Shown in pieces: positions 25,061 to 33,072 of a stretch of DNA of 64,000 bases. The translations under genes were made by a program, and so were the position numbers. The notes below the pieces were generated by a model that saw nothing but the letters and a program-made list of their open reading frames with translations, did no database searches and was not told the origin of the DNA. Positions within the stretch are counted from its first letter, which is position 1. Each line of letters starts with the position of its first letter. Source of the DNA: an archaeon (GTDB lineage Archaea; Thermoproteota; Nitrososphaeria; Nitrososphaerales; UBA183); the NCBI GenBank assembly GCA_021788415.1, contig JAJYKR010000002.1:1-64000 (forward strand), given 5' to 3'.

Positions 25061-25888
25061 ATGATATCCTTCGCGGTTATCGTGGGGAGCCTGGCTCTGG
25101 CCACCTTCGTGCCAGTCTATGCCTCACTCTACCTCCTTCCGGCGCTGAAGGTGCGCGAAAGGTACCTTGCAGCCTTCGGGGTCGGACTGGCTTTCTGGTT
25201 CTTCTACGACACCATGGGGGAGGCTGCTTCCCTTGGGGAGAACAGATCACTCTATCCGTTCTACCTTTTCGGAGGGTTCCCCCACCTGATGCTCATAGGC
25301 GCCTTCGTGGCCGGCGTGGCGGTCCTCGCTTTCTTCGATCAGGCTTCTGTGCCCGTGCCGGGGCGCACCCCAAGCAGGAATGCGGCCTTCCTCATCCCGG
25401 CGGCGGTCGCCCTCGTGATGGGGGTACATGGGTTGGGCGAAGGGTGGAGCGCCGTCTCGGCGGTGGCGTCGGCGCCCTCGACAGGGAGCTACCTCCAGAC
25501 CCTGATCCAGGCCTTCGTCACCTTCCCTGCCCTGGTCTCCTATCCCATCCACAAGTTCCTCGAGGCCGGCATCGTCGCCATCTTGTATGCCGTCTATCTG
25601 AAGGGGGGTCCAGGCAGCGGCCGCTGGTGGGAGGTCCCCCTGCTGGGGCTCCTCTTCGCAGGGCCGTCCGCCGTCGGCGCAGCGTTGGGATACTTCTACT
25701 CGTTCGACACCACCTACCTCTTCGCATTCGGGGTCACGGCCGCTCTTTATGCGACCGTCAGGCTGGTGGAGCCGATCGGTTCAGGGGTGGAAGGGAAAGG
25801 CCGGGTGCCTGCCCACTATGGGCCGGAGGTCTTCGGGTTCCTGGCCCTGGGCATCCTGTTGCTCTATTTCGCCGCCCTTCTCCACTAG
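25061..25888 (+). CDS. ZIP-like membrane protein (metal transporter candidate)
   Basis: 275 residues from ATG 25061, about eight helices. Two helices carry His/Glu pairs placed as in helices 4 and 5 of ZIP transporters: MGVHGLGEGWSAV and YPIHKFLEAGIVAI. ZIP proteins bring divalent metals into the cytoplasm. A second acidic helix (FYDTMGEAA) adds possible ligands. It lies between a CuA protein and coxB, so zinc, iron or copper supply to respiratory enzymes is a fair guess. Similarity is by motif only. Confidence 0.6.
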   Translation: MISFAVIVGSLALATFVPVYASLYLLPALKVRERYLAAFGVGLAFWFFYDTMGEAASLGENRSLYPFYLFGGFPHLMLIGAFVAGVAVLAFFDQASVPVPGRTPSRNAAFLIPAAVALVMGVHGLGEGWSAVSAVASAPSTGSYLQTLIQAFVTFPALVSYPIHKFLEAGIVAILYAVYLKGGPGSGRWWEVPLLGLLFAGPSAVGAALGYFYSFDTTYLFAFGVTAALYATVRLVEPIGSGVEGKGRVPAHYGPEVFGFLALGILLLYFAALLH

Positions 25889-25952
25889 GCCCCCCTAATA
25901 CCTACCCGTAGAATCGGTCTACCCTGAGATTGTAAAGGTTTTTTAATTCAAC

Positions 25953-25966
25953 CCTAACACGTTAGG
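25953..25966. promoter_or_regulatory. CCTAAC-N2-GTTAGG dyad in the coxB promoter (perfect)
   Basis: CCTAAC-AC-GTTAGG. TATA-like TTTTTTAATTC lies at 25939-25948 and the TTG start of coxB at 25975. The dyad therefore sits between the TATA box and the expected transcription start, where a bound protein would block initiation. Confidence 0.65.
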
Positions 25967-25974
25967 CCGTCGTT

Positions 25975-26571
25975 TTGAAGAAGCGCAATGTTCTGGTTGC
26001 GTGGACGCTAATACTGTTCCTGACCGTCGTGGTCCTCGAGGTTGTCTACACTCCCTACGACTACGCCGGCTACCAGATTGCCAACAACGTAGGGGAAGGG
26101 GTCGCCCAGGCAGACTACCCGCCGATTCAGGGCCCCTATCAGGTGGTCTACGTGACATGCGAGCAGTGGCAGTTCCTGTTCTCACCGCACGTGGTGGGGG
26201 CTCCTACAGTGACAGTGGTTCAGGCAGGGGTGCCTGTGTTGTTCATCGTCCGCAGCATGGACGTGACCCACGGGTTCTACGTCAACACGGAAGGGAATTT
26301 CGCCACACAGGGGATTCAGTTCGGTGTCATGGCCGTTCCTGGGTACACAGACTTCGTGACTTGGAACTTCCAGCCGACGGTGTTCCAGGGCAACCAGTCC
26401 CTCTACCACGTCATGTGCTCTGAGTACTGCGGAGTGACCGCCCAGGGTCTGGGACACCCCTGGATGGACGCCCTGATCATAGTGGTGCCGCACGGCTCAG
26501 CGGGCGTGGCGCTGCAATCGAAGATGTTGGGCGGGAACCTGCCCGAGATTCTGAACGGGTCAGCGAGCTGA
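25975..26571 (+). CDS. coxB: Haem-copper oxidase subunit II with an expanded CuA loop
   Basis: 198 residues from TTG 25975. One N-terminal helix (about 7-25) anchors an outer cupredoxin domain. An aromatic patch (CEQWQFLF) and the first His (DVTHGFYV) are as in short archaeal and ba3-type subunit II. The CuA loop reads MCSEYC-GVTAQGLG-HPWM, so the spacing is C-x3-C-x8-H-x2-M rather than x3 before the His: five extra residues. It takes electrons from a soluble or membrane cupredoxin and passes them to haem a in CoxA. coxA follows 4 bp downstream. Confidence 0.92.
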   Translation: MKKRNVLVAWTLILFLTVVVLEVVYTPYDYAGYQIANNVGEGVAQADYPPIQGPYQVVYVTCEQWQFLFSPHVVGAPTVTVVQAGVPVLFIVRSMDVTHGFYVNTEGNFATQGIQFGVMAVPGYTDFVTWNFQPTVFQGNQSLYHVMCSEYCGVTAQGLGHPWMDALIIVVPHGSAGVALQSKMLGGNLPEILNGSAS

Positions 26572-26575
26572 TAAG

Positions 26576-28345
26576 ATGTCAGCGAAGTCCGAGCCGGTCG
26601 CCCCCGAGATAGAAGAGGAGGAAGTGCCCAACAAGGCGTTCAACATATTCAAGTCGATCATTTACAGCAAGGGGTACAAACACTTCTCGATCAAGCTTGT
26701 CTGCTTCGGGATGATGTGGCTTTTCATAGCCGGGTCATTCGGCCTCGACCTGAGGACCCAGTCAGGGTTCTCCTTCACAGGGAACCTCCTTCCGTTGCAG
26801 GAACTTGGTTATTCCACCATCGCCTACTTCCAGATGATGACATACCACGCGGTGGTGATGTTCTTCGGAACAATCTTCACCCTGGGCTTCTCAATCGCCT
26901 ACTACGCCGTCCCCACCATAAGGGGGACGAAGAAACTCGGTATGCCGTGGATGGCTAACCTCGGACACTGGCTGGTTGTCTTTGGGTTGATGATGGTCAT
27001 CGGCTCGAACTCGCAGTACATGTTCACTTTCCTGATCCCCCTGAAGAACCCTGCTTCGTTCTATGTGGCTGAACTGATCCAGTTCGTCGGAGACGAGCTC
27101 CTGATCATAGCCCTGATAGCTACGGCTTACGTAGACAAGCTTCCCAACGAAAAGTTCTCCATCCCTGTATCGTTCATCATCATGGACTGTATCGCAATGG
27201 GCATCGGGATAATCACGGTCCTCGGGGCGATCATCTGGACCATACTCTCTCCGCTGGGAGGCCTCGGGTTCGACGTCTTCGCGATCCCCAACGTGGAGGT
27301 ATTCAGAGCCGCGTTCTGGTTCGAGAGCCATCCGCTCGTGTACTTCGGGTCTTTCCTCGTGCTCGGCCTGGCCGTCTGGATGGTCACGATCTACGCGAAG
27401 AGGCCTGTGTACAGCGAGCGCATGGTCAGATACATGATACCCGTCTTGTTCGTGCTCAGCATGTCGGTGTACATCCACCACATGGCCGTGGACCCGATTC
27501 CGCTCTGGATCAGGGATGTCTTCGCCCAGGTGGCCACGGAGATGATCGCGGTCCCGTTCGTGATAATCTGGACCATACTCCTGATCACCCTGAAGTACAC
27601 GAAGCCGAAGTACGACGCCAGCCTTCTCTTCATAATCGCAGCCATCGCGGGCAACATCGTGGGAGGGGCGACCGCGGAGCCGTTGCAGCCTATCCCTGCG
27701 CTCGACTTCACTGTCCACAACACCATGTGGATCCCTGCTCACATCCACTTCATGATGGCGACGTTCACGCTGGGGTCGTTCTTCGCATTCCTGTACTGGA
27801 TGATCCCGGAACTCCTCGGCAGGAAGCTCTACTCCCCCGGCCTCGGCATCTTCCACTTCATCGGCTGGTCGGTGGGCATGGGCGCCCTAGAAGTCGCCTT
27901 CAAAGTCCAGGGGATCGAAGGGGCAGTAAGGAGAGAGATCGCCTGGCCGGCTCTGTACGAGCCCTGGTTCCAGATGGCGATGATAGGGGCGTGGCTTGCC
28001 GGGATTTCTGTGATAGCGTTCACGACCAACGTCCTCATGACATGGAGAATGGGCAAGCCTAACCCGGTGTCGGTACCGGTCTGGCTGACGGCTGGGATGG
28101 CCCTTGAGACCCAGGCGAAAATCAACGAGGGGACCTACGACCCCAACGTGATCTACACGCGGGTCCCGGTTCCGGTGGGGCTGAAGCTCGCTCCGGTCCC
28201 GGCGGCAACGCCAAGCTCAAGCGGTCGGGGTTCGTCAAGGATGGCCGGAGTGTCGAGGGCGATAGCCAAGATGCTGAAGTTGAGCAGGATGCGCGGGAGT
28301 GAGCTCGGCGCACAGGCCGCGGGGACGGATGGAGGCAAAAGCTGA
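26576..28345 (+). CDS. coxA: Haem-copper oxidase subunit I (B-type-like)
   Basis: 589 residues from ATG 26576, about 13 helices. Ligands are present: haem a His in MTYHAVVMFF and HIH, CuB His with the cross-linked Tyr in WFESHPLVYF, the pair in YIHHMAVDP, and haem a3 His in WIPAHIHFMM. HPLVY lacks the Glu of A1-type oxidases, like HPIVY of B-type ba3. It reduces oxygen to water and pumps protons. The C-terminal 60 residues form a basic, Ser/Gly-rich cytoplasmic tail. The stop overlaps the next start (TGATG), forming a coxBA operon with two tiny genes. Confidence 0.96.
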   Translation: MSAKSEPVAPEIEEEEVPNKAFNIFKSIIYSKGYKHFSIKLVCFGMMWLFIAGSFGLDLRTQSGFSFTGNLLPLQELGYSTIAYFQMMTYHAVVMFFGTIFTLGFSIAYYAVPTIRGTKKLGMPWMANLGHWLVVFGLMMVIGSNSQYMFTFLIPLKNPASFYVAELIQFVGDELLIIALIATAYVDKLPNEKFSIPVSFIIMDCIAMGIGIITVLGAIIWTILSPLGGLGFDVFAIPNVEVFRAAFWFESHPLVYFGSFLVLGLAVWMVTIYAKRPVYSERMVRYMIPVLFVLSMSVYIHHMAVDPIPLWIRDVFAQVATEMIAVPFVIIWTILLITLKYTKPKYDASLLFIIAAIAGNIVGGATAEPLQPIPALDFTVHNTMWIPAHIHFMMATFTLGSFFAFLYWMIPELLGRKLYSPGLGIFHFIGWSVGMGALEVAFKVQGIEGAVRREIAWPALYEPWFQMAMIGAWLAGISVIAFTTNVLMTWRMGKPNPVSVPVWLTAGMALETQAKINEGTYDPNVIYTRVPVPVGLKLAPVPAATPSSSGRGSSRMAGVSRAIAKMLKLSRMRGSELGAQAAGTDGGKS

Positions 28346-28524
28346 TGGTGGCACGAAGGAGGCTGATCGCACTCGCCGTATTCGTCGTACCTTGGGTGTT
28401 CTGGATTCTCGCGATAGGGAGCGCCAGCTCGCACGGCTTCTTCGAGAACGAGTGGGCGGTCCAGACGATGGTGCTCGGCGGAGCGATATCAATGGTGGCG
28501 GGGGCCATAGCGAGCTTCTGGTGA
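28345..28524 (+). CDS. Small two-helix membrane protein of the cox operon
   Basis: 59 residues: ATG 28345 overlaps the coxA stop, ending TGA 28522-28524. It begins MVARRRLIALAVFVVPWVFW and has a second helix from about 40 to 58 (VLGGAISMVAGAIASFW), with a polar loop SSHGFFENEWAVQT. Size, position and coupling suggest a small accessory oxidase subunit, comparable in place with subunit IIa or IV of other oxidases. No homology is asserted. Confidence 0.75.
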   Translation: MVARRRLIALAVFVVPWVFWILAIGSASSHGFFENEWAVQTMVLGGAISMVAGAIASFW

Positions 28525-28525
28525 G

Positions 28526-28744
28526 ATGGTGGAGCTCAAAGAGGAACTGTGGGTCATCGGCGCGGTCATCTACGTGTTGGGGATGTTCCCGCTATACTAC
28601 CTGTACAACGCGGAGCCGTTCAATAGGTTCGGGACGCTCATAACTGGGCTGACGCTGATATCGATAGTCGGGGCAGTGGGGATACTGTTCATCTACATGC
28701 TGATTGGCGCTTGGGGCAACGGCCCGAAGGACGAAGACCTCTAG
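28526..28744 (+). CDS. Second small membrane protein of the cox operon
   Basis: 72 residues from ATG 28526, one base after the preceding stop. Helices lie at about 9-27 and 38-62; the start is acidic (MVELKEELW) and the end GPKDEDL. Probably a small oxidase-associated subunit. A tandem repeat starts 12 bp after its stop and may mark the operon's end. Confidence 0.75.
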   Translation: MVELKEELWVIGAVIYVLGMFPLYYLYNAEPFNRFGTLITGLTLISIVGAVGILFIYMLIGAWGNGPKDEDL

Positions 28745-28755
28745 GCACTCCCTGA

Positions 28756-28817
28756 TTCCGCATACCTGCTTCCGCATACCTGCTTCCGCATACCTGCTTC
28801 CGCATACCTGCTTCCGC
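28756..28817. repeat. 14-bp tandem repeat, four copies plus a partial
   Basis: TTCCGCATACCTGC is repeated without change at 28756, 28770, 28784 and 28798, followed by TTCCGC at 28812. It fills the gap between the cox operon and the next gene. No dyad lies within the unit and no spacers occur, so it is not a CRISPR array. Confidence 0.95.
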
Positions 28818-28860
28818 CGGTCCTGAACGGCCTTATACCGCCAACTCCGGGTCCGTTCCG

Positions 28861-29310
28861 TTGTCAGGCAGCCAGGTCCCACCTCCGCCTACCGAACCGG
28901 CGCATCCCCTTGAAACCAAGACCTACAGGTTTCGCGCCGACGGCACACGTCCGGTCCTTCAGATAGAACTCACGTCCGGGAAGGCGGGAGGCGACTCGAA
29001 GGAGGCGACGGAGAAGCTGACCATCGAACTGCACTCACCGGTGTCTGGCGAGATATTCGAGGCGCGGACTTCGATAGGGCGGATCGAGGTAGACAGGGAC
29101 GGGCGTGTTATGTACTTCTGCACTGCCGGGGAGAATGTCGGGTTCACCCTGTTCGTAGGCCGCTCGGTGACCGTGTCCATGTCGAGGAGCACCGGCGATG
29201 TCCTGGTCCAGACCCCCTCGAAGATCCTCTCGGTAGCCCGCGAGAGCCCCAAGGACGATGGCCTGGGGAACGCCCCCCCGAAGGATATGGTCAGAATCCG
29301 GCTGGAGTAG
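28861..29310 (+). CDS. Soluble protein of unknown function
   Basis: 149 residues from TTG 28861; TATA-like CCTTATACC lies about 28 bp upstream. The N terminus is Pro-rich (QVPPPPTEPAHPLE). The body alternates charged and hydrophobic residues as in a beta-sandwich, including FEARTSIGRIEVDRDG and VMYFCTAGENVGFTLFVG. There is no signal peptide and one Cys. No family is recognised. It lies just downstream of the cox operon and the tandem repeat. Confidence 0.6.
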   Translation: MSGSQVPPPPTEPAHPLETKTYRFRADGTRPVLQIELTSGKAGGDSKEATEKLTIELHSPVSGEIFEARTSIGRIEVDRDGRVMYFCTAGENVGFTLFVGRSVTVSMSRSTGDVLVQTPSKILSVARESPKDDGLGNAPPKDMVRIRLE

Positions 29311-29318
29311 GACGCTAC

Positions 29319-29332
29319 CCGAACCTGTTAGG
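29319..29332. promoter_or_regulatory. Dyad copy CCGAAC-CT-GTTAGG upstream of an SRPBCC gene
   Basis: One mismatch in the left half. The TATA box TCTATAAAT is at 29344-29352, so this copy is centred about 22 bp upstream of TATA, an activator-like position, unlike the coxB copy. Confidence 0.5.
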
Positions 29333-29364
29333 GCTGCAAGAAATCTATAAATAGAAACCTAGTC

Positions 29365-29874
29365 ATGCAATGCCCGTTGACGAAAGTTTCCCGCAGCGTT
29401 GACATCTCTGCTCCTGTCGCGGCAGTTTTTGCATACTACGCGAGGCCGGAGCACATAGCAAAATCGTTCCCTGCAGACGTAAGCATTAGGGTGACCCCGG
29501 TGAAGGTGAAGGACAACTTCGGGGTGGGCACTATCTTCAGGATTTCGGGGAACTTCGGCGGGAGAGAACTTGAATGGGACAACGAGACGACAGAGTACGA
29601 GGACAACAGGCTGATCAAGACGAAGGCGATCAACGGTCCGTTCAAGAAGAACGACATCGCCGTCCACTTCCAGCCGATGCAGGGGGGTACAAAGCTGACC
29701 TTCGAGGCAGACTATGAGCTCGGCTACGGGCTCCTGGGCGCCGCCATCGACAAGTTGAAGATAAAGAAAGAAGTCGAGATGGGCATCGAAAAGAGCTGCT
29801 CGATGGTAAAGAGGTACCTGGAGAACGGTCAGCCGTCCGGCGCCATGGCTGCAGAGATCGGCCAGGGCAACTAA
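29365..29874 (+). CDS. SRPBCC (START-like) lipid/ligand-binding protein
   Basis: 169 residues from ATG 29365; in-frame TTG 29377 is also possible and better spaced from the TATA box. The start (SRSVDISAPVAAVFAYYARPEHIAKSF), the central strands FRISGNFGGRELEW and the long C-terminal helix (VEMGIEKSCSMVKRYLE) match the polyketide-cyclase/SRPBCC fold. These proteins bind hydrophobic ligands in a deep cavity. A related protein, not closely similar, is encoded at 33073. Its promoter carries the CCTAAC/GTTAGG dyad. Confidence 0.82.
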   Translation: MQCPLTKVSRSVDISAPVAAVFAYYARPEHIAKSFPADVSIRVTPVKVKDNFGVGTIFRISGNFGGRELEWDNETTEYEDNRLIKTKAINGPFKKNDIAVHFQPMQGGTKLTFEADYELGYGLLGAAIDKLKIKKEVEMGIEKSCSMVKRYLENGQPSGAMAAEIGQGN

Positions 29875-29923
29875 CCAGAGCCCGACTCAACCTTATTACC
29901 GATGCGTCGAAGGTCGCCCTAGG

Positions 29924-30661
29924 TTGCGCTATCTTCACGCATTCGCAGCCGTCGCAGTCCTGCTGCTGTTCGCCACCCAGCTGGCTTCTGCCGCTGCAGC
30001 GGCGTCTCCTCCCTATGCAGTCGAGGGTGCCTTCGCCTCTTACACCGCACAGGGTGGGTTCATCGCGTACTTCTCGGGGGTGGTGGGGAACATCACCTAC
30101 ACGGTGACGAGCATCTTCGGGAACGGGTCGATGAGGCTCCACATCTTCGAGAACATCACCGCGGGAACGGACCTCAACCCGTTCATCAGCACCATGAACA
30201 TCACTGACAACATCGTAAACCCCGTCAACTTTCCTGCGGTGTCCCTCGCCAGCCTCTCGTCGGGGCACATCGCCTTCCAGAACGTGAGCGCCACCTTCCT
30301 ACACAACAACACGGCCTCGGTCCCCGCGGGGACTTTCTCCACGATGGAGTTCACAGGGACGGACGTCAACGGAACCACCGTCAACTTCTGGTTCGACAGG
30401 GCCACGGGGCTCATGGTGGAGGAGAGCGCGGGAACTTCGGTTGTGGAGTTGGCCTCCTCGAACATAGCCATTCCCTCAGGGCCGCCGTCCGGGTTCAACG
30501 GCGAGGTGGCCTACGAACTGGTCTTCGTAATCGCGTTCGCAGTGGGGGGGAGCGCCTTCCTCTCCATGAGGTACTACTACACGAAGTCAGCGAAGGCGAA
30601 AAGGGACGCGGCGGATGGGAAGGCCGCAGCGAACAGAAAGAACACTACAGGCAAAAAGTAA
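29924..30661 (+). CDS. Secreted membrane-anchored protein, unknown
   Basis: 245 residues from TTG 29924, TATA-like CTTATTAC about 28 bp upstream. A signal peptide (about 1-25, MRYLHAFAAVAVLLLFATQL with Ala-rich cleavage region) leads to an outer beta-rich domain with many Asn-x-Ser/Thr sites. A C-terminal helix (about 200-217) and a basic tail (KSAKAKRDAADGKAA) anchor it in the membrane. No catalytic motif is seen. Outer beta domain plus C-terminal anchor recurs in several proteins of this region. Confidence 0.7.
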   Translation: MRYLHAFAAVAVLLLFATQLASAAAAASPPYAVEGAFASYTAQGGFIAYFSGVVGNITYTVTSIFGNGSMRLHIFENITAGTDLNPFISTMNITDNIVNPVNFPAVSLASLSSGHIAFQNVSATFLHNNTASVPAGTFSTMEFTGTDVNGTTVNFWFDRATGLMVEESAGTSVVELASSNIAIPSGPPSGFNGEVAYELVFVIAFAVGGSAFLSMRYYYTKSAKAKRDAADGKAAANRKNTTGKK

Positions 30662-30667
30662 GCCGGT

Positions 30668-30874
30668 CTAGGACGCCGTCTGGTCGGCCGGGTCCTCGTC
30701 GGGCCCCATTATCTCCGACAGGTCGTACTGCGGGTCCGGCTCTGCGAGAAGAATGATCCCGAGCATCACCAGCCCCAGAGCGGCGAAGAGCCCGAACACG
30801 AAATAGTAAAGACCGAAGACGCTGAAAGTCGTCGCGACCTGGAGGATAGGCAGCAACAGACTTGGCGCACCCAT
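30668..30874 (-). CDS. Small membrane protein
   Basis: 68 residues from ATG 30874. Hydrophobic from about 5 to 43, enough for two short helices or one long one, then an acidic tail PQYDLSEIMGPDEDPADQ. TATA-like CTTAAGTAAAG lies 12-22 bp ahead, and a CCTAAC-type half-site lies about 23 bp further upstream (30907). It resembles in size the small oxidase-linked proteins but has no named family. Confidence 0.55.
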   Translation of the reverse strand: MGAPSLLLPILQVATTFSVFGLYYFVFGLFAALGLVMLGIILLAEPDPQYDLSEIMGPDEDPADQTAS

Positions 30875-30906
30875 CTGCTTTACTTAAGGGTTTCACAGCA
30901 GACATC

Positions 30907-30920
30907 CCTAACAGGTGAAC
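30907..30920. promoter_or_regulatory. Partial dyad CCTAAC-AG-GTGAAC
   Basis: The left half is perfect, the right half weak. It lies about 23 bp upstream of the TATA box of the minus-strand gene ending at 30874, the same spacing as the copies at 29319 and 39979. Confidence 0.35.
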
Positions 30921-30988
30921 GCGGGTCGAACGTCTCAGCGTTGGGTGAAAGATAAATATGCGCCCTAATTAGTGGTTGAGGCCAGTCC

Positions 30989-32203
30989 TTGCGGAGAACA
31001 TCGAAATATTTCTGGGTCGGCGTAACCTGGGTGTTCATCCTGTTCATCTCGATGTTCACAGTCTCCTACGCGATCAACGCGTACTCGTCGCAGCTCTCCA
31101 CGATCTATGTCCCCCAGGTGAGCGGGACGCCGAACCTTGCCAGCCCCGGTTCCGAGCCTTTCTGGAGCGGGGTGTCGACAGAGTCTGTGCCGCTGATCCC
31201 GTCGAGCAACTATCCGCCTTCCGGTGAGACAACCCTCGCAAAGGTGCAGATGGCCTGGGCCAACGTATCAGGGACGGCGCTGCTAATTGTGAAGCTTCAG
31301 TTCCCCAACTTCGGGAGCTCCCCCAGCTACGGCTCGTCCGGAATACCGATGCTGAATGATACCGGGAACCCCGCGGGCAGGCTGTTCCCGATGTATGACC
31401 CCGCCTGCCTCTACCCGACTTCGAGCTGCTACGGTGGGCTGTACCCACAGGACGTAGGGTTCTACCAGCTCGCCCAAGGGTCTCAGTACACCTACCCCGA
31501 GCAGGCCATCGTGATGCTGGGAATCCATCCGGGAGCCAATACCTCCGGTTGGTATCAGGTCTCCTACAAGCCGAAGATGGTCCCCGGGACCACGGGAGCG
31601 CTCGGGACTGGTTCCGGCGGCTCCGCTGAGCTTTGGATGTGGCAGAGCAACCCCACCGACAACTCCTCCGCAGACACAGGATATCCCGGCATGACCTTCC
31701 CCAACGGCACGGCCGTGAACACGGCAGACTTCGGCCTCTCGCCGGGAGCTTCCTACGCAGTCGACGGATACGCCAACTCGACGTCGTTCTATCAGATAGG
31801 CGGTATCCCCGGGTCTACCCAGTTCCCCTACATCAACACCCAAGGCCTTTACGGCTCGAACGCATCCAGCGCGACCGGGGTCAGCCAGTTCATGAATCCG
31901 TTCATGGTACAGTCGAAGGGGGTCTACAACGCCCAGACCAACAGCTGGACCGTAGAGTTCGTCAGGGCCCTGTCGACTTCGGTTCTCTCGAAGCACGGAG
32001 AGAACAACTATCAGCTCCAGATGAACCCGAGCTCGTCCTCGGACTACTACATCGCCTTCGCGATTACCCAAGGCCAGGGTAGCGAGACCTATCTGCTCTA
32101 CTACAGCAGCGTGTCCTTCTGGTGGGGCTTCAACTTCCAGACCAACAGCGGATTCCCAGGCTACAACAACCAGTACGGCCACCCCGCCGAGAAGTCACCA
32201 TAA
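30989..32203 (+). CDS. Membrane-anchored DOMON/EB_dh-like (CbsA-like) outer protein
   Basis: 404 residues from TTG 30989; TATA-like GATAAATATG is at 30951-30960. One N-terminal helix (about 8-30) exports a large Ser/Asn/Gly/Tyr-rich domain. The series KVQMAWANVSGTALLIVKLQF, WYQVSYKPKM, WTVEFVRALST and YYIAFAITQGQG follows the pattern of the ethylbenzene-dehydrogenase gamma/DOMON haem-binding family, to which the Sulfolobus cytochrome b558/566 CbsA belongs. If so, it is an outer b-type cytochrome of the respiratory chain. The haem ligands cannot be fixed by eye. Confidence 0.6.
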   Translation: MRRTSKYFWVGVTWVFILFISMFTVSYAINAYSSQLSTIYVPQVSGTPNLASPGSEPFWSGVSTESVPLIPSSNYPPSGETTLAKVQMAWANVSGTALLIVKLQFPNFGSSPSYGSSGIPMLNDTGNPAGRLFPMYDPACLYPTSSCYGGLYPQDVGFYQLAQGSQYTYPEQAIVMLGIHPGANTSGWYQVSYKPKMVPGTTGALGTGSGGSAELWMWQSNPTDNSSADTGYPGMTFPNGTAVNTADFGLSPGASYAVDGYANSTSFYQIGGIPGSTQFPYINTQGLYGSNASSATGVSQFMNPFMVQSKGVYNAQTNSWTVEFVRALSTSVLSKHGENNYQLQMNPSSSSDYYIAFAITQGQGSETYLLYYSSVSFWWGFNFQTNSGFPGYNNQYGHPAEKSP

Positions 32204-32320
32204 ACTCGCGGCCTTCCGCGCCCGTCAGACCAACGCAGCGTCCAAAATCTTCGACTGGATTTACGGTCCAATAGAGGGTTCGGCGTGTATCCCTCTGAAT
32301 CTGGTCGCCCTCAGGACGGC

Positions 32321-32503
32321 CTAACCTTTCTTCACTAGGCCGACGACCAGCAGAGCCAAGGCCAGGAGAGTCATGACCCCGACGATGATCGGGCCGACGG
32401 TGGGTCCCACGGGGATGAGGAGGGTGTCCATTAGCACCGCGAACAGCGCTGCCCCCAGGATGATGGCGAACTTCCCTAATGTTTCGGGTCTCGTGCCTAG
32501 CAC
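32321..32503 (-). CDS. Small two-helix membrane protein
   Basis: 60 residues from GTG 32503. Helices lie at about 12-28 and 35-57, ending VKKG. A TATA-like ATAAATAA is at 32515-32523 and a dyad copy at 32526 just upstream. The TATA-to-start distance is shorter than for its neighbours, so the start may be slightly misplaced. Function unknown. Confidence 0.5.
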   Translation of the reverse strand: MLGTRPETLGKFAIILGAALFAVLMDTLLIPVGPTVGPIIVGVMTLLALALLVVGLVKKG

Positions 32504-32525
32504 TTCATCGTCGTCGTTATTTATG

Positions 32526-32539
32526 CCTTAGCTGTTAGG
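32526..32539. promoter_or_regulatory. Dyad copy CCTTAG-CT-GTTAGG
   Basis: The right half is perfect; two mismatches in the left. It adjoins the TATA box of the small minus-strand membrane gene (32321-32503). Confidence 0.4.
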
Positions 32540-32541
32540 GG

Positions 32542-33063
32542 CTAGCTCACGGATATCTCGAAGTAGAGCCCCCAGAACTCGGTGCTGTTGGACCGGTTGG
32601 CCGCGGATACCACGACGTCGTACGTCCCCTTGGCCGCGGTCAGCGCGACGGCCAGGGTCATGGACGTCACCCCCCTCACGTTGGCCGCCACCGTGAAGTT
32701 CGAGGGGTCGAAGGTGGCGCCTATCCCGTGCGCCGGGGACAGGCCCGCCTGGTCGGGAGCAAGCACGGTGGTGAAGTTCATGGTGAATGCAAGGGGGACG
32801 GTGGGGTAGACGTCGACCTCCAAGCTCCTCGTCTCCCCGGCCGTCATGTTGATCATGCGGTCTGGGTTCGTGTAGTTCCCCGAACTCCCGATCGCGGGCA
32901 TGACCACATCCACGACCGGCGGGGAGCAGGACGAGCAGGAGGAACTGGTGGTCCCACCGCCACCCCCCGTCAAGGGCAGCAAGCCAAGCTCGAGGGAGGC
33001 GCCGACCGCGATGACCACCACCACGGCAGCCGCGACTACAATGGCCCTTCTATCCACGGACAC
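32542..33063 (-). CDS. Secreted membrane-anchored beta-sandwich protein
   Basis: 173 residues from GTG 33063. An N-terminal helix (about 7-28) precedes a Gly/Ser linker with SSSCSSCSPPVVDV, a closely spaced Cys pair that could bind metal or form a disulfide. The rest is beta-rich with Asn-x-Ser/Thr sites and a PAHGIGATFDPSNFTV segment, like outer Ig-type domains. No named family. It lies 9 bp from the SRPBCC gene upstream on the same strand, so the two are probably co-transcribed. Confidence 0.6.
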   Translation of the reverse strand: MSVDRRAIVVAAAVVVVIAVGASLELGLLPLTGGGGGTTSSSCSSCSPPVVDVVMPAIGSSGNYTNPDRMINMTAGETRSLEVDVYPTVPLAFTMNFTTVLAPDQAGLSPAHGIGATFDPSNFTVAANVRGVTSMTLAVALTAAKGTYDVVVSAANRSNSTEFWGLYFEISVS

Positions 33064-33072
33064 TCGACCCCG

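Noticed and set aside
26891..27856. 321-residue open frame antisense to coxA
   Set aside because: Composition is dominated by His, Arg, Glu and Asp from the mirror of hydrophobic codons; coxA is certain on the other strand.
28756..28817. CRISPR array
   Set aside because: The 14-bp repeats are directly adjacent without spacers and no cas genes are present.
32320..32325. CCTAAC as another operator half-site
   Set aside because: It includes the stop codon of the small gene 32321-32503, with no partner half-site or TATA placement.
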